From positions 107,492-171,491 of the forward strand of contig NMRB01001498.1 of assembly GCA_002633025.1 (NCBI GenBank): a DNA stretch of 64,000 bases, written 5' to 3'. Position numbers and translations under genes: made by a program. The notes under the pieces are model-generated. The model worked only from the letters and a program-made list of their open reading frames with translations. It did no database searches and was not told the DNA's origin. The first letter of the stretch is position 1; every line of letters starts with the position of its first letter. This document shows positions 52,914 through 63,893 of the stretch, piece by piece. Origin of the DNA: Notospermus geniculatus. Lineage: Eukaryota; Nemertea; Pilidiophora; Heteronemertea; Lineidae.

Positions 52914-53340
52914 CGTTACTTTTGTTGAACTTTGACCTCTGTGACCTTGAATAGTAGGTCAAATCAAAAACCCGTTATTTATGTTATGTATCCTAATATG
53001 ATACACCTATGATAAAAATTTGGAGATGATCAAGTCATTAGTTCAGGAGTTATTGCACTTTTTGTGTTTTTGGTTTTGGCCACCTGGAGGCCAAGCCAAG
53101 AATCGAATCGGACCGAAACTTGGTGTCATAGGTCATCTGACCTTGGGGTTTATATGTACCAAGTTTCAGATCAATAGCCCCAGCGGTTACAAAACGTGCC
53201 CTGCTAACGGACGACTCACTTGGGGAGCTCATACGGTGGTGCAGCGTCCGTCGTCCGTTACAGGGCACGTTTCGTAACCGCTTGAGCTATTGACCTCAGA
53301 CTGTGCGTGTACACCCCTAAATCAGATGACCTATGACGCC
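52914..53340. repeat. Hairpin-ended dispersed repeat, inverted pair of ends
   Basis: 52914-53215 runs GACCTCTGTGACCTTGAATA.. to AACGTGCCCTGCTAACGGAC, and 53245-53340 begins the same end in reverse orientation (GTCCGTTACAGGGCACGTTT). The two left ends therefore face each other across about 30 bp. No ORF. Confidence 0.6.
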
Positions 53341-55239
53341 ACGGCTGTTAGAACCTAATGCTTCGTGTGCATGTCATTCTCGTAAAGCGTGGTGACCATA
53401 TATGGCAAACGTTGTGGTTAGTTTGCGGTTTCCGGTCAAAAACTGGGAGCACTAAGGTAGAAGTACACAAACTGACAAACAAGTATTCTCCCCGCAGATT
53501 CAACCTTGATTAGGTGAGAAGTAACGCTATTCTAATAAGTTATAGAATCATTTTTTTGATCCATCGAGAATAAACGGTGATTTTAACTTAAAACCTGTTT
53601 TCAATAGAAATTCATTCCTCTTTTGACATTGTTCGCCCTTTATAATTTGTGTGAATGGGAGGTACGTTGTATTGTATTTCATTGTGTAGGTGTACTCGAA
53701 ACTGGAGGCGTTCATTAGAAATGTTGGCAAAGAGATTCTTCATGAAACAATCGGCATTATAGTCTGGACGCAAAACCCCGATTTTCAAAAAAGTGTCGAA
53801 TTTTGGGTACCGGTAACAGCAATTTGTTTGCATTTTTTATATCTCCAAATGACAGAGATTCAGAATCCGCCGGGTGCCACTCTGGCACCCTTGAGCGTTT
53901 TGAAGAAATCCCGTTTGAATTTTTGGAACTGACTTTATCATTGGACGTCAGCTGACGCAACGACTGAGCTTTGTACAGGAGAATGGAATACGATGTACAG
54001 CTAACTTTTGAATGGTTGGATTTACACCCCATAAATGTATTACCAACAGATAGAAACATGATGCCTCAGAAGCAGACAAGCATGTTTTTAATCGTTTTCA
54101 CTAGTTATGTAGTAAGAAATGACGTTTTTTATGTTAATTAACCCAAAATGGGGGCCTTAAGACACATTTTGACACAAAAATTATCTTGATATTTGATAAA
54201 ATGCATTTCTGGCAAAAGTTTTAAATTTCCATAAAAATGTGTGATTTTTTATCGGTCATTTCATCGGAACAAAACCAGCGTCACTTTAAAGCCTGTGTGC
54301 TTCCCAGCAAAATGCTTTTTTCAGGTTTAAAAAATTCGGTGGTGAACAGAAGTTACAGAGCATTTTCCAAAATGAATTTCGTTCGGTTTTCCAGTGAAGT
54401 CAGGGCTATTCCTTCCACCTCATTTAGATCGACCCAGCCTGCTGAATATTGTGAATATTCATAATGCGTGGTGAACAATAGTTACTCTTGAGTAAATCGG
54501 CTGACACACTTCTCTCCTTAACACACAATGAAGGCAGGAGAGCCTGCGTAACCTCTTATGATGGAATTAACGCCATTTACCAACTTGACCGACGATGAAT
54601 GGGTCGTATTATTCATGAGGTTGATCTTGGGACAATAAGGAGAGGTCGACTATAAAATAAGATTTGGACTGTTGACTGGAGTTTCGACTGAAACTTTCCA
54701 ATAAATTTGTCATAATTATGATATGGAGGCTCCGATTGAAAATTTGAAAATTTCTTCGTGTATAGAAACAGGAAAGTTTTAAAATGACATTGGTTTCAGT
54801 TTTAAAAAATATGCGATTGAAAATCACACTTTTTTATAGAAATTTTAAACTTTTGTCAAAAACACAACTCATGCAAGATCATGACATTTTTGGTCTCAAA
54901 ACGTTTCTTGAGGGCCTAAAATAATTACCATAAAAAGCAAACGTTGATCCACTGAAGATTTTGGGAAATATATAAGTTTATTAGCTGTGCATTTACTTTT
55001 GATTAAGGGTGTACATCTAATAAGCATACATGACATATCTAACGGGGTTTTGATTTGACCTACTTGTCAAGGTCACAGATCTAAAAATCCAAAATTTTGC
55101 CATTTGATGGCACGTTTTGTGGCTATTTGACCTGGAGTTGTCTAACTTGGTGTGATTGTATCTCGATCCCCTCTACGTGTTCAGTAATTTTTTAGCACGA
55201 TTCTTTTCAGCACGACTTAGTTTTGCCAGGGCCTACATG
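53341..55239. other. Non-coding stretch with diverged foldback
   Basis: 54190-54245 (GGCAAAAGTTTTAAATTTCC) and 54835-55015 (GAAATTTTAAACTTTTGTCA .. ATTAAGGGTGTACAT) form a loose inverted pair related to the 256-bp arms at 46631-47664. A fragment of the hairpin-ended family is at 55030-55170 (TTGACCTACTTGTCAAGGTC). No gene is recognised. Confidence 0.5.
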
Positions 55240-55240
55240 T

Positions 55241-55465
55241 AGGGGAGCGCGGTGGCACAATGGTTAGAGCGTTGGACTCGTGATCGGAAGGTTGCGGGTA
55301 CAATCCTTGGCTGTGTATACTCTCAACTGGCCTGAAATCTCCATGTGTGCGCTTGATTGTAGCTGCCCTTGGTTTCTACAGAAAGGTTTCTGGATTAGGC
55401 TGGGTAATAATGTGAAGTGCCTTGACACTTAAATGTAAAAGGCACTATAAGCCCACACATTATCT
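55241..55465 (+). repeat. tRNA-derived SINE
   Basis: The head AGGGGAGCGCGGTGGCACAA has an A box (TGGCACAATGG, 55252-55262) and a B box (GGTTGCGGGTACAATCC, 55290-55306), the internal polymerase III promoter of tRNA-derived SINEs. The tRNA-unrelated body is about 120 bp, with a hairpin-like TGCCTTGACACTTAAATG.. and AAAAGGCACTATAA near the 3' end. It is not a real tRNA gene because no acceptor stem can be closed. Confidence 0.82.
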
Positions 55466-56814
55466 ATATATTATTGCTGTAACGCCGGCGCGTAATTTGA
55501 CGTATCTCCTCTTAAACCGCTGGAAGGAACGTGCTCATCTTCTGCATGTCAGGGTTTTCTAATGTGACGGAGACGATGCGCTACATTTCGAAGCAGGATA
55601 TTCCGTAACAGCGTTGCTGCAACAACATTTACCCACGAAATACTCCCGTTCGGCAGCCGGCGGCCATATTGGTCAACATGCCGTTTGATCGGTACGTGCT
55701 GCCATCTTTCCAAGCAATGTTAAACTAGAGGAAGGGAGTACTCATTGCATGTCGACACTCAACAGTAAGGAAAATAAATACCACGAGTCATATTTCGCAC
55801 AGGTGGTAAATGCACGGTGACGAGGATATTTTCGCACATTCTCTGACCGTAGATTAATGATTCTGAGCAACTTTCGGGTAGAACTTTAGAATCCCTGGTC
55901 AGAAGTGGACAAACACTCTTCACAAGGACTAGGCCTAGGGCCTATTCAAAAACAGGACACTCACGCAAATGTCATCTTCAAGGAAATCCTTTAGTAAATG
56001 AAGGCATGGACCACAAACAGATCACAGCCATGCACTATTATGCCACAATCTACTTTACCCACATTCAACTCCGTGCGCAGCACGGGTATTTGCTAGTTAT
56101 TATTATTATTATTATTGTAGGCCTACCTCGCGTAGATTAAATATCAACCCAGATGACGTAGTTGAACGGTTTATCCGCAGAAGCCACGCATGATTTTTTT
56201 GAATTCGAGTGAACGACCCTCAAGACTTACATCTAGATTTGAAATTTTCAAGACATGTTCAAGGATGAAATGCTGGGAAATGGCGTCTTCGGTGTGCAGG
56301 TTTTACAGAATTTCAACACAAGTTATCTTTAATCCAATCTTTACTTTGTCACTGTTTCTGCTTCATTTTCGTGAGAATAAACAGAGAATGTTCAGACGGG
56401 TCTCTTTCTTTAAGACTGTCGACGGTCAGAGTGTCTGCTTCGGAAGATGGACACACAATCATTCTTTCATTTGGCCATCCGTCATCGGAGTTGGTGAACT
56501 CGCAAATCAGTTTACAGACGTACCTCGATATATATTTCGTACTTTCGTCTCGGAATATTTGTACACTGAACGAGGCCTTCCATTGGTTTCGTTCAGGGCC
56601 GATCATTGCTAGAAGACATTGCCGCCTGTGACGAACTGATAAAGCCCTGTTATGAATGAAATTCGGAAAACAAAATTATCGTCAGTTGTAAGCTGGTCAA
56701 GCAGTCCATGGGCACAAAATTTAGGTAAAAAATATAAGATTGTCTGAGAGGATGCGTTTGGTAGTGTTGTATCATGCTTGGAGAATGAATGGCCACGACG
56801 TTATGTGGGAGAAC
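55466..56814. other. Non-coding stretch, nothing recognised
   Basis: It has an (ATT) microsatellite at 56098-56117 and an ORF of 140 codons (56190-56612) with no recognisable domain. Confidence 0.4.
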
Positions 56815-57013
56815 TAGTCGTTTCGTGGCCGCAGGGGCTATTGACCTGAAACTTCGTAAATATATTCCCCTAGGTCAGATGACCAATGACACCAAGTTTC
56901 GGCCCTATTTGATTCTTCGCTGGGACACTAGGTGGCTAAAACCGAAAACACATTGTCATCTGTTCTTCTGGTACATTCACCCACAGGTGAGCACATGGTC
57001 CATGGACCATTTC
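56815..57013 (+). repeat. Hairpin-ended dispersed repeat, short copy
   Basis: Text such as GGGGCTATTGACCTGAAACT and TGACACCAAGTTTCGGCCC leads directly to the right terminal hairpin GTGAGCACATGGTCCATGG plus ACCATTTCATT. It has large internal deletions compared with the 44.2-45.7 kb copy. Confidence 0.65.
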
Positions 57014-57419
57014 ATTACACTTTATAAATCATAGTCTTACCACGAGTTTAGAAATGTACCATGTAGGATGTAATCCGTGTGTTTTGAATGACGAGGTCGT
57101 ACATTTTATGTACAAGACGATTTGTCTGTAAGTTCGTGAAGCTGTTGGGTGGATAGCTTATGATGAAAGCAGTCCAGTTCAGGGAGACCGCGACTGGAAC
57201 ATGAACCGGGGAACTCTCGTGCAAAAGCAATTTCGACTCTAAAAGACGAGGCTTCACGTGACAGTAAACTGTCGACAGTAATTGAAAAACTGTCGACAGA
57301 GAACTATCCATAGCCCTTCCACTAGATATAGAGAAAATCGCCGATAGTCGTCTCTGCCTGCGAGCTCTATCGAAAGCAACTATCGTAAGGCCCATCCACG
57401 TACGGTGGGATTTTCACAA

Positions 57420-57568
57420 GGGAGGTTTAGAAATCAAACGATAAACGTAAACTTTAAGACAACGTTATTTTTATACTACACATTAACAAGGTTTTATATC
57501 TTATTTTTGGTACAAAATTAACGTTGTCGTTAACGTTCACGTTTATCGTTTGATTTCTAAACCTGCCC
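57420..57568. mobile_element. TA-type hairpin MITE, subfamily A copy 2
   Basis: 149 bp, the same length as 7554-7702 and nearly the same sequence (GGGAGGTTTAGAAATCAAAC to GATTTCTAAACCTGCCC). The flanks are AA/AA, so the TA duplication is either mutated or absent. Confidence 0.8.
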
Positions 57569-57740
57569 AATAGTTTCTGTCTGACAACCGTCTCTACCTT
57601 CCATGTGATAGCTGTCTTCATTCATCATGTTACCTACATGAGGGAAACAAGTCACCGCGGCGGTTGTAATTTATTTACCTGACATTGCGAGGGCGGAGAC
57701 AAAGGAGGAGGCACAAGCTTTTGGTACATGAATGGTTCCT

Positions 57741-57965
57741 AAAGCGACGAATCCACTTTCGCGATTTTGGCTTGAAACGGGGTTGCGATCCCCTTATAAG
57801 GACTTCGATTGCCATATAAGGCGATCGCAACCCCGTCTCAAGCGAAAATCGCGTCAGTGGATTCGCCGCTTTAAGCGGGTGATCCACTGTTGCGATTTTG
57901 GTCGGCGGGGGGCTTGCGGTGAGGTTGCGGCAGTCATCTCCGGCTGACCTCAGGCATAGGAGCAG
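57741..57965. repeat. GATCCAC/TTGCG hairpin repeats, second locus
   Basis: 57741-57872 is a hairpin with AAAGCGACGAATCCACTTTC mirrored at the right and the centre CCTTATAAGGACTTC shared with 18011-18160. It is followed at once by a partial unit AAGCGGGTGATCCACTGTTG (57872-57965) like 17915-18010. The order of the two pieces is opposite to that at 17.9-18.2 kb. Confidence 0.65.
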
Positions 57966-57970
57966 TAAAG

Positions 57971-58568
57971 CCACTCTCACACGTGCGACAGTCGGCCTGC
58001 GTTTAATTGCGATAGACAATCGCAGGTGTACTGTCGCAAATTAACGCAAACTATCGCAGACCTTGCGATATATTGCAGGCAATCGCGTATAATCGTGAAA
58101 TTTTGGAAATGTTCAAAAAATTAAACCTTGTCGCAAAGCAACCGCAGATTTGTCGCAAAACATCGCACAATGTCGCAAAATATCGTTTATAACCCCAAAT
58201 TATCGGTCTCGACTGCAGACAGAAAACCCGTAAATTTTGGCCAGAGTTTAAAAATTAGAAAATTGTCGTAGGATTGTCGCAGCTATTAGGGAGGTTTCGC
58301 AAGCACCCGGTTACGACGACATTTATTGTTTGGGTAGACCCACACAATAGATAAACGTTGTCGTAGGGCCTAACCGGGCGCTTGCGAAACCTCCCTATTG
58401 TCGCTGATTGTCACAAACAACCGCAAGTGAACGCAAAAAACGCTGATTATCGTTAAGTTTACGACAATTCTGCGATACTTCTGTGACAAATCTGCGATAA
58501 TTTCTGCGATTGTTTGCGAAACATAAAAAAATACCATCGCAGGCCAACTGTCGCACGTGTGAGAGTGG
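57971..58568. mobile_element. CCACTCTCACACGTGCGACA TIR element
   Basis: The left CCACTCTCACACGTGCGACA is the complement of the right end TGTCGCACGTGTGAGAGTGG, with a TIR of about 28 bp. The body repeats TGTCGCA / TGCGACA and ATCGCA words in both orientations. A TA-flanked MITE (58289-58395) is nested in it. No ORF. Confidence 0.8.
58289..58395. mobile_element. TA-flanked hairpin MITE, subfamily B copy 2, nested
   Basis: GGGAGGTTTCGCAAGCACCC to GGGCGCTTGCGAAACCTCCC, 107 bp with TA on both sides; related to 43950-44067. It sits inside the TIR element 57971-58568, so it is younger. Confidence 0.82.
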
Positions 58569-58859
58569 AAGGGAGCATGGAACGGCAGCCTATTCACTTT
58601 TCACTTTTCCCGTTTCATTTTTCACGATCTTTCATTTTGAGGGTTGGTTCCACAGAATTCACGCCCAAAAGAATGAGCATGTTCATTCCTCGAGTCACGG
58701 GTGATTTTCATTTATTCACGCATGAAATGAATCGTACTTGTCCGAAGGTAGAAAAATGACGCCTATGGAACCCGCATCATAAGAAATACATTGCCCAATC
58801 TTGGGTTCACCCGTGAAACATGACAATTCACGCATGAACCGTGCAAAAAGGCCAATGAA

Positions 58860-59220
58860 TCGTGAAAATGTGAACTCTATCGAACGGGAGCCTAAGGATA
58901 CTCTGGACGTGTCGATTAGTCCAGAAGATATTAATCGTGCACATAAAGTAGGGAAAGTCTCAAACGGGAAACAAGCTGTTATCGTACAGTTTGCAAGATG
59001 GGAGAAGAAACGAGAGGTCTTACAGAACTGTAAGAAACTGAAAGGTACAAATATTTCAGTGTCTGATGATCTAACTAAAAAGCAATACCTAGAAAAACAA
59101 GCACAAATGGCAACCTTCAAACAGTTAAGACAAGCCGCAGGAAACGCTGATAAAGTCTATTTTCGAGGATCTAAGCTCTTTTTCAATGGAAAACCGTACA
59201 AACCTTCAGACAAGCAATAG
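58860..59220 (+). pseudogene. LINE ORF1 C-terminal part
   Basis: The frame encodes TLDVSISPEDINRAHKVGK, AVIVQFARWEKKREVLQNCK and LKGTNISVSDDLTKKQYLEK, the RRM/C-terminal-domain region of L1-like ORF1 proteins that bind the element's RNA. It stops at 59218. The N-terminal coiled coil is missing and the upstream sequence belongs to another repeat, so the insertion is 5'-truncated. Confidence 0.75.
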
Positions 59221-59249
59221 CAAGGTGGCCATGTCGGCACCCAGAATGA

Positions 59250-59660
59250 CACGAAACCAGTTTCTGTGTGCGTTTGGAATGTGAACGGGTTAACGTCTGC
59301 TTCTAAGTTTGAGGACCCGTGCTTTATGGAATATATCACGCAATTTATATAATTGGTTTTGTGAAGAAATAGTAACAATGTGTAAAGATTTACTTTGTTT
59401 AAGATTTAGCAAAGATAAAACAGGCGTCAGTAATGATCTGATCCTGATGCTTGTCTACAATGCACCAAGCGACTCTACATATCGTCTAAAAACAAACAAC
59501 TATGATATATATGAGGATATTCATAGTATCATAACAGTTTACCCTCAAAGTGACTTATTAAAGCACCACGGTATTGCCACTTTCTGTCGACAGCCGGCGC
59601 CACCGTACCCGTTCTCCAATACTGTAGTTAAGCCTTTCGCCCCAGTGTACACCTGCTCGG
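59250..59660 (+). pseudogene. LINE ORF2 endonuclease fragments
   Basis: VCVWNVNGLTSASKFEDPCF (from about 59263) is the start of an APE-type endonuclease. After a gap and frame change, ILMLVYNAPSDSTYRLKTNN (59445-59505) is the later Y-x-P-S-D-S-x-Y-R region. The block between them, which should contain E and the substrate-contacting residues, is largely deleted. Confidence 0.7.
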
Positions 59661-60290
59661 TCGCATGATATTTGCTGATATCATGGTGAGATTTGATATT
59701 CAAATTTGATAACATGACATAAGTCAGAATCTGGTGATGGTGAAGCCTAAAACCTTCACCTATACCTAGGTTATCAAGGATGAGCTTTCAGATTACGCAA
59801 TGACCTTGAAGGTCAGAGGTCAAGGTCAAGGTCAAACAGTTATAAAGCGCAAATCTCCTCGGAATTTCAGGAGAAAACGAATTAGAAGCCTGAATCCCCG
59901 ATAGGCTTATGTCAGGGATCCTGTTCCAGTTACGCAATACTTCTCAAGGTCAGAAGTCAAGGTCACAGTCCACCATCACAAATAACATGAGACAGCACCT
60001 GGTGATGGTAGAAGCCTAAAACCTTCATCTACACCTACGTTATCTAGGATGAGCTTTCAGATTACGCAATGACCTTGAAGGTCAGAGGTCAAGGTCAAAC
60101 AGTTATAAAGTGCAAATCTGCTCAGAATTTCAGGAGAAAACTAATTAGAAGACTGAATTAACCATCTCCTATAAGTTTAATCAAGTATGCCTGTTCCAGT
60201 TACGCAATACTTCAAGGTCAGAGGTCAAGGTCACAGTTAATTAGCTCTAGAATAGTAAACTTCTCATCGGAAACCATTGACATCGCTCCG
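59661..60290. repeat. Insertion with two about 270-bp tandem units
   Basis: CTGGTGATGGT..AAGCCTAAAACCTTCA begins at 59731 and again at 60000; both units continue with GATGAGCTTTCAGATTACGC and AATGACCTTGAAGGTCAGAG and end in GGTCAAGGTCAC. It interrupts the LINE endonuclease. The GGTCAAGGTCA words resemble those near 24665. Confidence 0.7.
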
Positions 60291-61703
60291 ATGTCCTTTT
60301 CTTGTTTACTATGTAGTTGTAAAAACATTGTTAAGATTGTAGATTTTGAAATTGGTCAAAGAACAGAATTGGACCATTTACCGTTGCAGTTTAAGTATGA
60401 TATGTTTTGTAGAGACGTATCAGAGGAAGAGGAACGACATTATACTGATGAGAATCATTTAGAGTATATTAGATGGTCTGAAGATAAGCGTGAAGCCTTT
60501 CAAAATAAACTAACTCAGGCCGGGCAACAACAGTTGTTAACAATTGGAAATGAGGAGATGAGTGTCCAAGATTATAGTAAATGTATAAATGATTTTGTAC
60601 ATAATATCTGTAGTGATATGCTTGCACCTCGTGGTAAGAAAAAGATAAGTGGAAATACTGTCTATAGGCCTAAGCAGATCTGGAAAACATGGTTTGAAAT
60701 GGAATGCAGAATTAAGAAGGTTCGGTTAACAAGGTTGTTGAATACTTGGCGAAATGTAAGGAGTGAGAGAAATAGGGAAAGGTATTTGAGTGGAAAAAAG
60801 GAGTACAGCAAGTTGATAAGAAAGAAAAGAAGATTATTTATGAGAAATAAGACTAGAAGATTGTTATTGGCGAAAGGGAATCCCAAAGTGTTTTGGAGAG
60901 AGCTGAGAGGTAAAGGGAATTTTTGTGAATTACCGAGTATTTCAATGGAGACTTGGACAAGGTATTTTAATGAGTTGTTGAATGTTGATGTAGCACAAAA
61001 TAGAAATGCAGCGTGGTTGGATTACGTGAAAGGATATCTGGCATGGTGGCGTAGGACGACAGTTATAGAAATAGAACCGGTAACTGTGGTAGAAGTTGAG
61101 CGAAGCATAAAATGTCTTCAGCTGGGGAAAGCTTCGGGGATTGATGGTGTCCCTGCAGAAATATTTAAGCTATATCCTGCCTTCTGGCGTGAGTTTTTAG
61201 TGAAAATGTTTAATGGTTATTAAGAGACAAAGAATACCCAGAAATGTGGTCGAGGTCGCTATTGTGTCCCGTATATAAGAAAGGTGACAGAAAACGTGTA
61301 GATAATTATAGAGGAATTTCACTCACAACGATTTTAAGCAAAGTGTACACTGGTGTTATACTGGATAGATTAAAAGGGCTTGTGAAAGAACAAAATATAT
61401 TAGTGGAGGAGCAGGCAGGGTTTAGAACAAAGTACCCAACGGTTGACAATATATTTATATTAAATGCTCGAATTCAAGAAGCGCTAGGGAGACGCAACGG
61501 TAAACTTTATTGCCTCTTTGTCGATTTTTCGAAATGTTTTGACAGTATAGATCGGAATCTTATGTGGTATAAAATGATAAAATGTGGTATTCCAGGATAT
61601 CTTGTTGAGGCTTTGATGGTAATTTATAGCAGTAGTAATACAGGTTATTGCAAATGGTATTCTTGGTGAAAGCTTTGAATGTAATATTGGTTTAAACCAA
61701 GGG
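60291..61703 (+). pseudogene. LINE ORF2: endonuclease end and reverse transcriptase N-half
   Basis: FEIGQRTELDHLPLQFKYDM near 60350 contains the D-H catalytic pair at the end of the APE endonuclease. RT motifs follow: LQLGKASGIDGVPAEIFKLY (61110-61170), then after a one-base frame change LLCPVYKKGDRKRVDNYRGI (61257-61317), EEQAGFRTKYPTVDNIFILN (61405) and LYCLFVDFSKCFDSIDRNLM (61506-61565), the first catalytic Asp. At about 61690 LNQGCLLSPLL follows in a shifted frame. Several shifts and stops make it a pseudogene. It resembles the L1/Tx1-like branch. Confidence 0.82.
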
Positions 61704-61926
61704 TGTTTGCTGTCTCCACTTTTACGCTTCAGTTAAACGGAGAGCGGGACACACGTCCCTCGATTCTGGCGATAAGCACCCGGCCCCGCGTCGAGTGCGA
61801 TCCGCTCTGAAGATCCGCTTCAGAGCGGATCGCACCCGACGCGGGGCCGGGTGCTTATCGCCAGAATCGAGGGACGTGTGTCCCGCTCTCCGCTTAACTG
61901 AAGCGTAAAAGTGGAGACAGCAAACA
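61704..61926. repeat. 223-bp near-perfect palindrome inside LINE RT
   Basis: The arms 61704-61812 and 61818-61926 are complementary over 109 bp with only two mismatches (one near 61735, one near 61788) and a 5-bp spacer. The outer 27 bases of the left arm are the LINE's own RT coding sequence (GTTTGCTGTCTCCACTTTTA), so part of the host element is included in the inverted duplication. Confidence 0.92.
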
Positions 61927-61959
61927 GTCTTTTCTGAAATCTAGTGTGGAAAAGTGCCA

Positions 61960-62058
61960 GCCTGAAGAAGATCCCGGTTGGGGTCGAAAATTTGCTAAGT
62001 CCTGGAAGTTGACTTCTTGATATTTACCACTTTGTGTGTCAATTTTTGTGCTTTCTTC
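61960..62058 (+). repeat. Hammerhead-like repeat, copy 2
   Basis: CTGAAGA (61972-61978), stem GATCCC/GGGGTC (with one G-U pair), then GAAA (61986-61989), and the shared 3' flank ending TTTTTGTGCTTTCTTC. No long stem III partner exists upstream, unlike copy 1. It lies between the palindrome and the continuation of the LINE RT. Confidence 0.55.
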
Positions 62059-62838
62059 TTTGGATCCACTTTTATTTCAGTTATTTACGAATGATATCGT
62101 ACGTGAATTAGCGAGAGGTCGTAGGCGTACGGGTATTGCCTGGCTTGATATTTTTATACTCATGTTTGCAGATGATATGGTCCTAATGGCAAATAGTGCA
62201 GAAGAATGGTTATTCCACGCAAATGAAATAGCGAAGACAGCGTATAAGAGTCTTTTTAATCTCCAGGGCCAGTTTAAGAAATATCTAGATATTGCTGTAC
62301 ATGATAAGTTAAAAGTTTTCGATACATGCGTTGCCTCGGTTTATAGGTATGGTTCTGAAGTATGGGGTTTTACAAAGTGTAATGATCTAGAAAAAGTTCG
62401 AACAGATTTTTTGAAGAGGTTACTGGGAGTACGGTCTAATACTCCTAACAATGCTGTTCGAGTTCAAGGTGGTAGACTGCCAGTGTATAAAGATTTTGAA
62501 TTCGGCATTATTAAATATTGGTTGAAAGTCTTAAAGATGGCACCAGAGCGATATCCTAGAATGTGCTTTGAAGGATCAAGACAGGCAAGAGGTAAAAACT
62601 GGGCAAAACAAGTCGAAAACTTAGTGTCAGCATATGGTTTTAGAGATGTACATGTATGGGAGAATCAGGGTGTTGGAAATGATAGAGTATTTTTGAGTTT
62701 ATTTAGACAGAGGATTACTGATTGTTATCAGCAAACATGGTATGCGGAGAGTAGAGGGATGAGTAGGCTAAGCCTCCTAACTGAGGTGAAATTTGGAACT
62801 AATTATAGTAACTGCGATAGTAAACTGCGTATAGCATT
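62059..62838 (+). pseudogene. LINE ORF2: reverse transcriptase C-half and tail
   Basis: PLLFQLFTNDIVRELARGRR leads to MFADDMVLMANSAEEWLFHA (about 62160-62220), the F-A-D-D catalytic box of RT. The post-RT tail YRYGSEVWGFTKCNDLEKVR, DFLKRLLGVRSNTPNNAVRV and FGIIKYWLKVLKMAPERYPR is typical of this LINE group. Coding similarity fades at the left end of the Harbinger-like element at 62840, which truncates it. There is no poly-A tail or 3' UTR. Confidence 0.82.
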
Positions 62839-62839
62839 A

Positions 62840-63893
62840 TGCAGCGGTCAACGCGAACTCTGTACCCCCCCTGGTCAGGGGTCGACGCGAGGTCGACGTC
62901 GACCTGACGGCGTATCCTGAGGTGCGAAATATTTTTCCTCCGTCGACTTCTTGGCGACTGTGCGGAAAGAAGGTGTCGAATTTCTGGCGAGTCATTTTTT
63001 TTCAGCGCGTCGAATTCCTGGCGAGCAGGGGTGGCCGCATAGAAACTCCGCTAGCGCTAGCGGAGCCCATCTGCCGATAGTGCTGTACATTTTTCCATGC
63101 ATTTTAACACCGATAGGCTGTCGAAGCACTAGTGGAGTTTCTATGCGGCCAGCCCAGAATTTTAGCTTGATGAATGGTATTACCGCTGTACGATCGGCAC
63201 CGGTAAGTGAATTGTATTACCGGCCTGATCGGCAAAATACGATTTCAATTTGCTCATTGCACGATTGAAATCAAAACAATAAAAGCGACGAAAAGTGGAA
63301 CTTCAAAGAATCTTTCGTTATTTTCATTCAATCTGTTTCTCATTGGTCCTTCCACCAGGCGTTCCCTTGGGTGAATCCCTCAATGATCGCGCCCCGAACA
63401 CGAGCTTCCCACGCAATCCACGCAATTCTGGCGCGCTTACATCGCGAATTCAGCATTTCACTGAATCTCAATTCATTTTCTTCTAGAAAGCCTCCATTGT
63501 CGTGGTGCAGCAGCTCGCAGATTTGGCCTTGGACACATAATTTGAGTGATGTTCTATTTTTCTGGGCCATCATATTTTAGACACCAAAAAGAAGGCTCAA
63601 CAGGAAAAAACACTGGAGATTTCGCACAGTTTCTTTTTTTACTAGTATTTTCTGACCTCCAACAGAATGAGATAGGATAGCTTTAATGTCGAGTGTCTGA
63701 CCTTCCAATTCTACAAGACAGTGAAAAAATGGTGAACTCATGGGGTGTAACTAAGAGAGTGACTTCCTGGTGAATGATTTCCCAACCTTGGGTGAAAAAA
63801 TGGTGAAGTCTGGCCCTCAATTTTTTTGTCAAATGGCGAACAGGTGTCGAGTGTCTGACCAGGGGGGGTACAGAGTTCTAATTGACGGCTGCA
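62840..63893. mobile_element. PIF/Harbinger-like non-autonomous element, copy 2
   Basis: The ends TGCAGCGGTCAACGCGAACT.. and ..AGTTCTAATTGACGGCTGCA are inverted over about 40 bp, including a C7/G7 block (TACCCCCCCTGGTCAG). TTA is duplicated on both sides (62837-62839 and 63894-63896). The end design matches 5967-7179. It has subterminal GTCGA-rich words at the left and GGTGTCGAGTGTCTGACC at the right. No transposase; a smaller hairpin (63033-63150) is nested. Confidence 0.75.
63033..63150. mobile_element. GGCCGCATAGAAACTCC hairpin, nested
   Basis: GGCCGCATAGAAACTCCGCT at the left is mirrored by AGTGGAGTTTCTATGCGGCC at the right; a CTAGCGCTAG palindrome lies just inside. 118 bp, no ORF. Confidence 0.75.

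Noticed and set aside
55241-55320. Possible tRNA gene
   Set aside because: The A and B boxes are present but the acceptor and anticodon stems do not close, and a long unrelated tail follows; this is a tRNA-derived SINE.
56190-56612. Plus-strand ORF of 140 codons
   Set aside because: No recognisable domain, an open antisense frame overlaps it, and there is no splice or repeat support.
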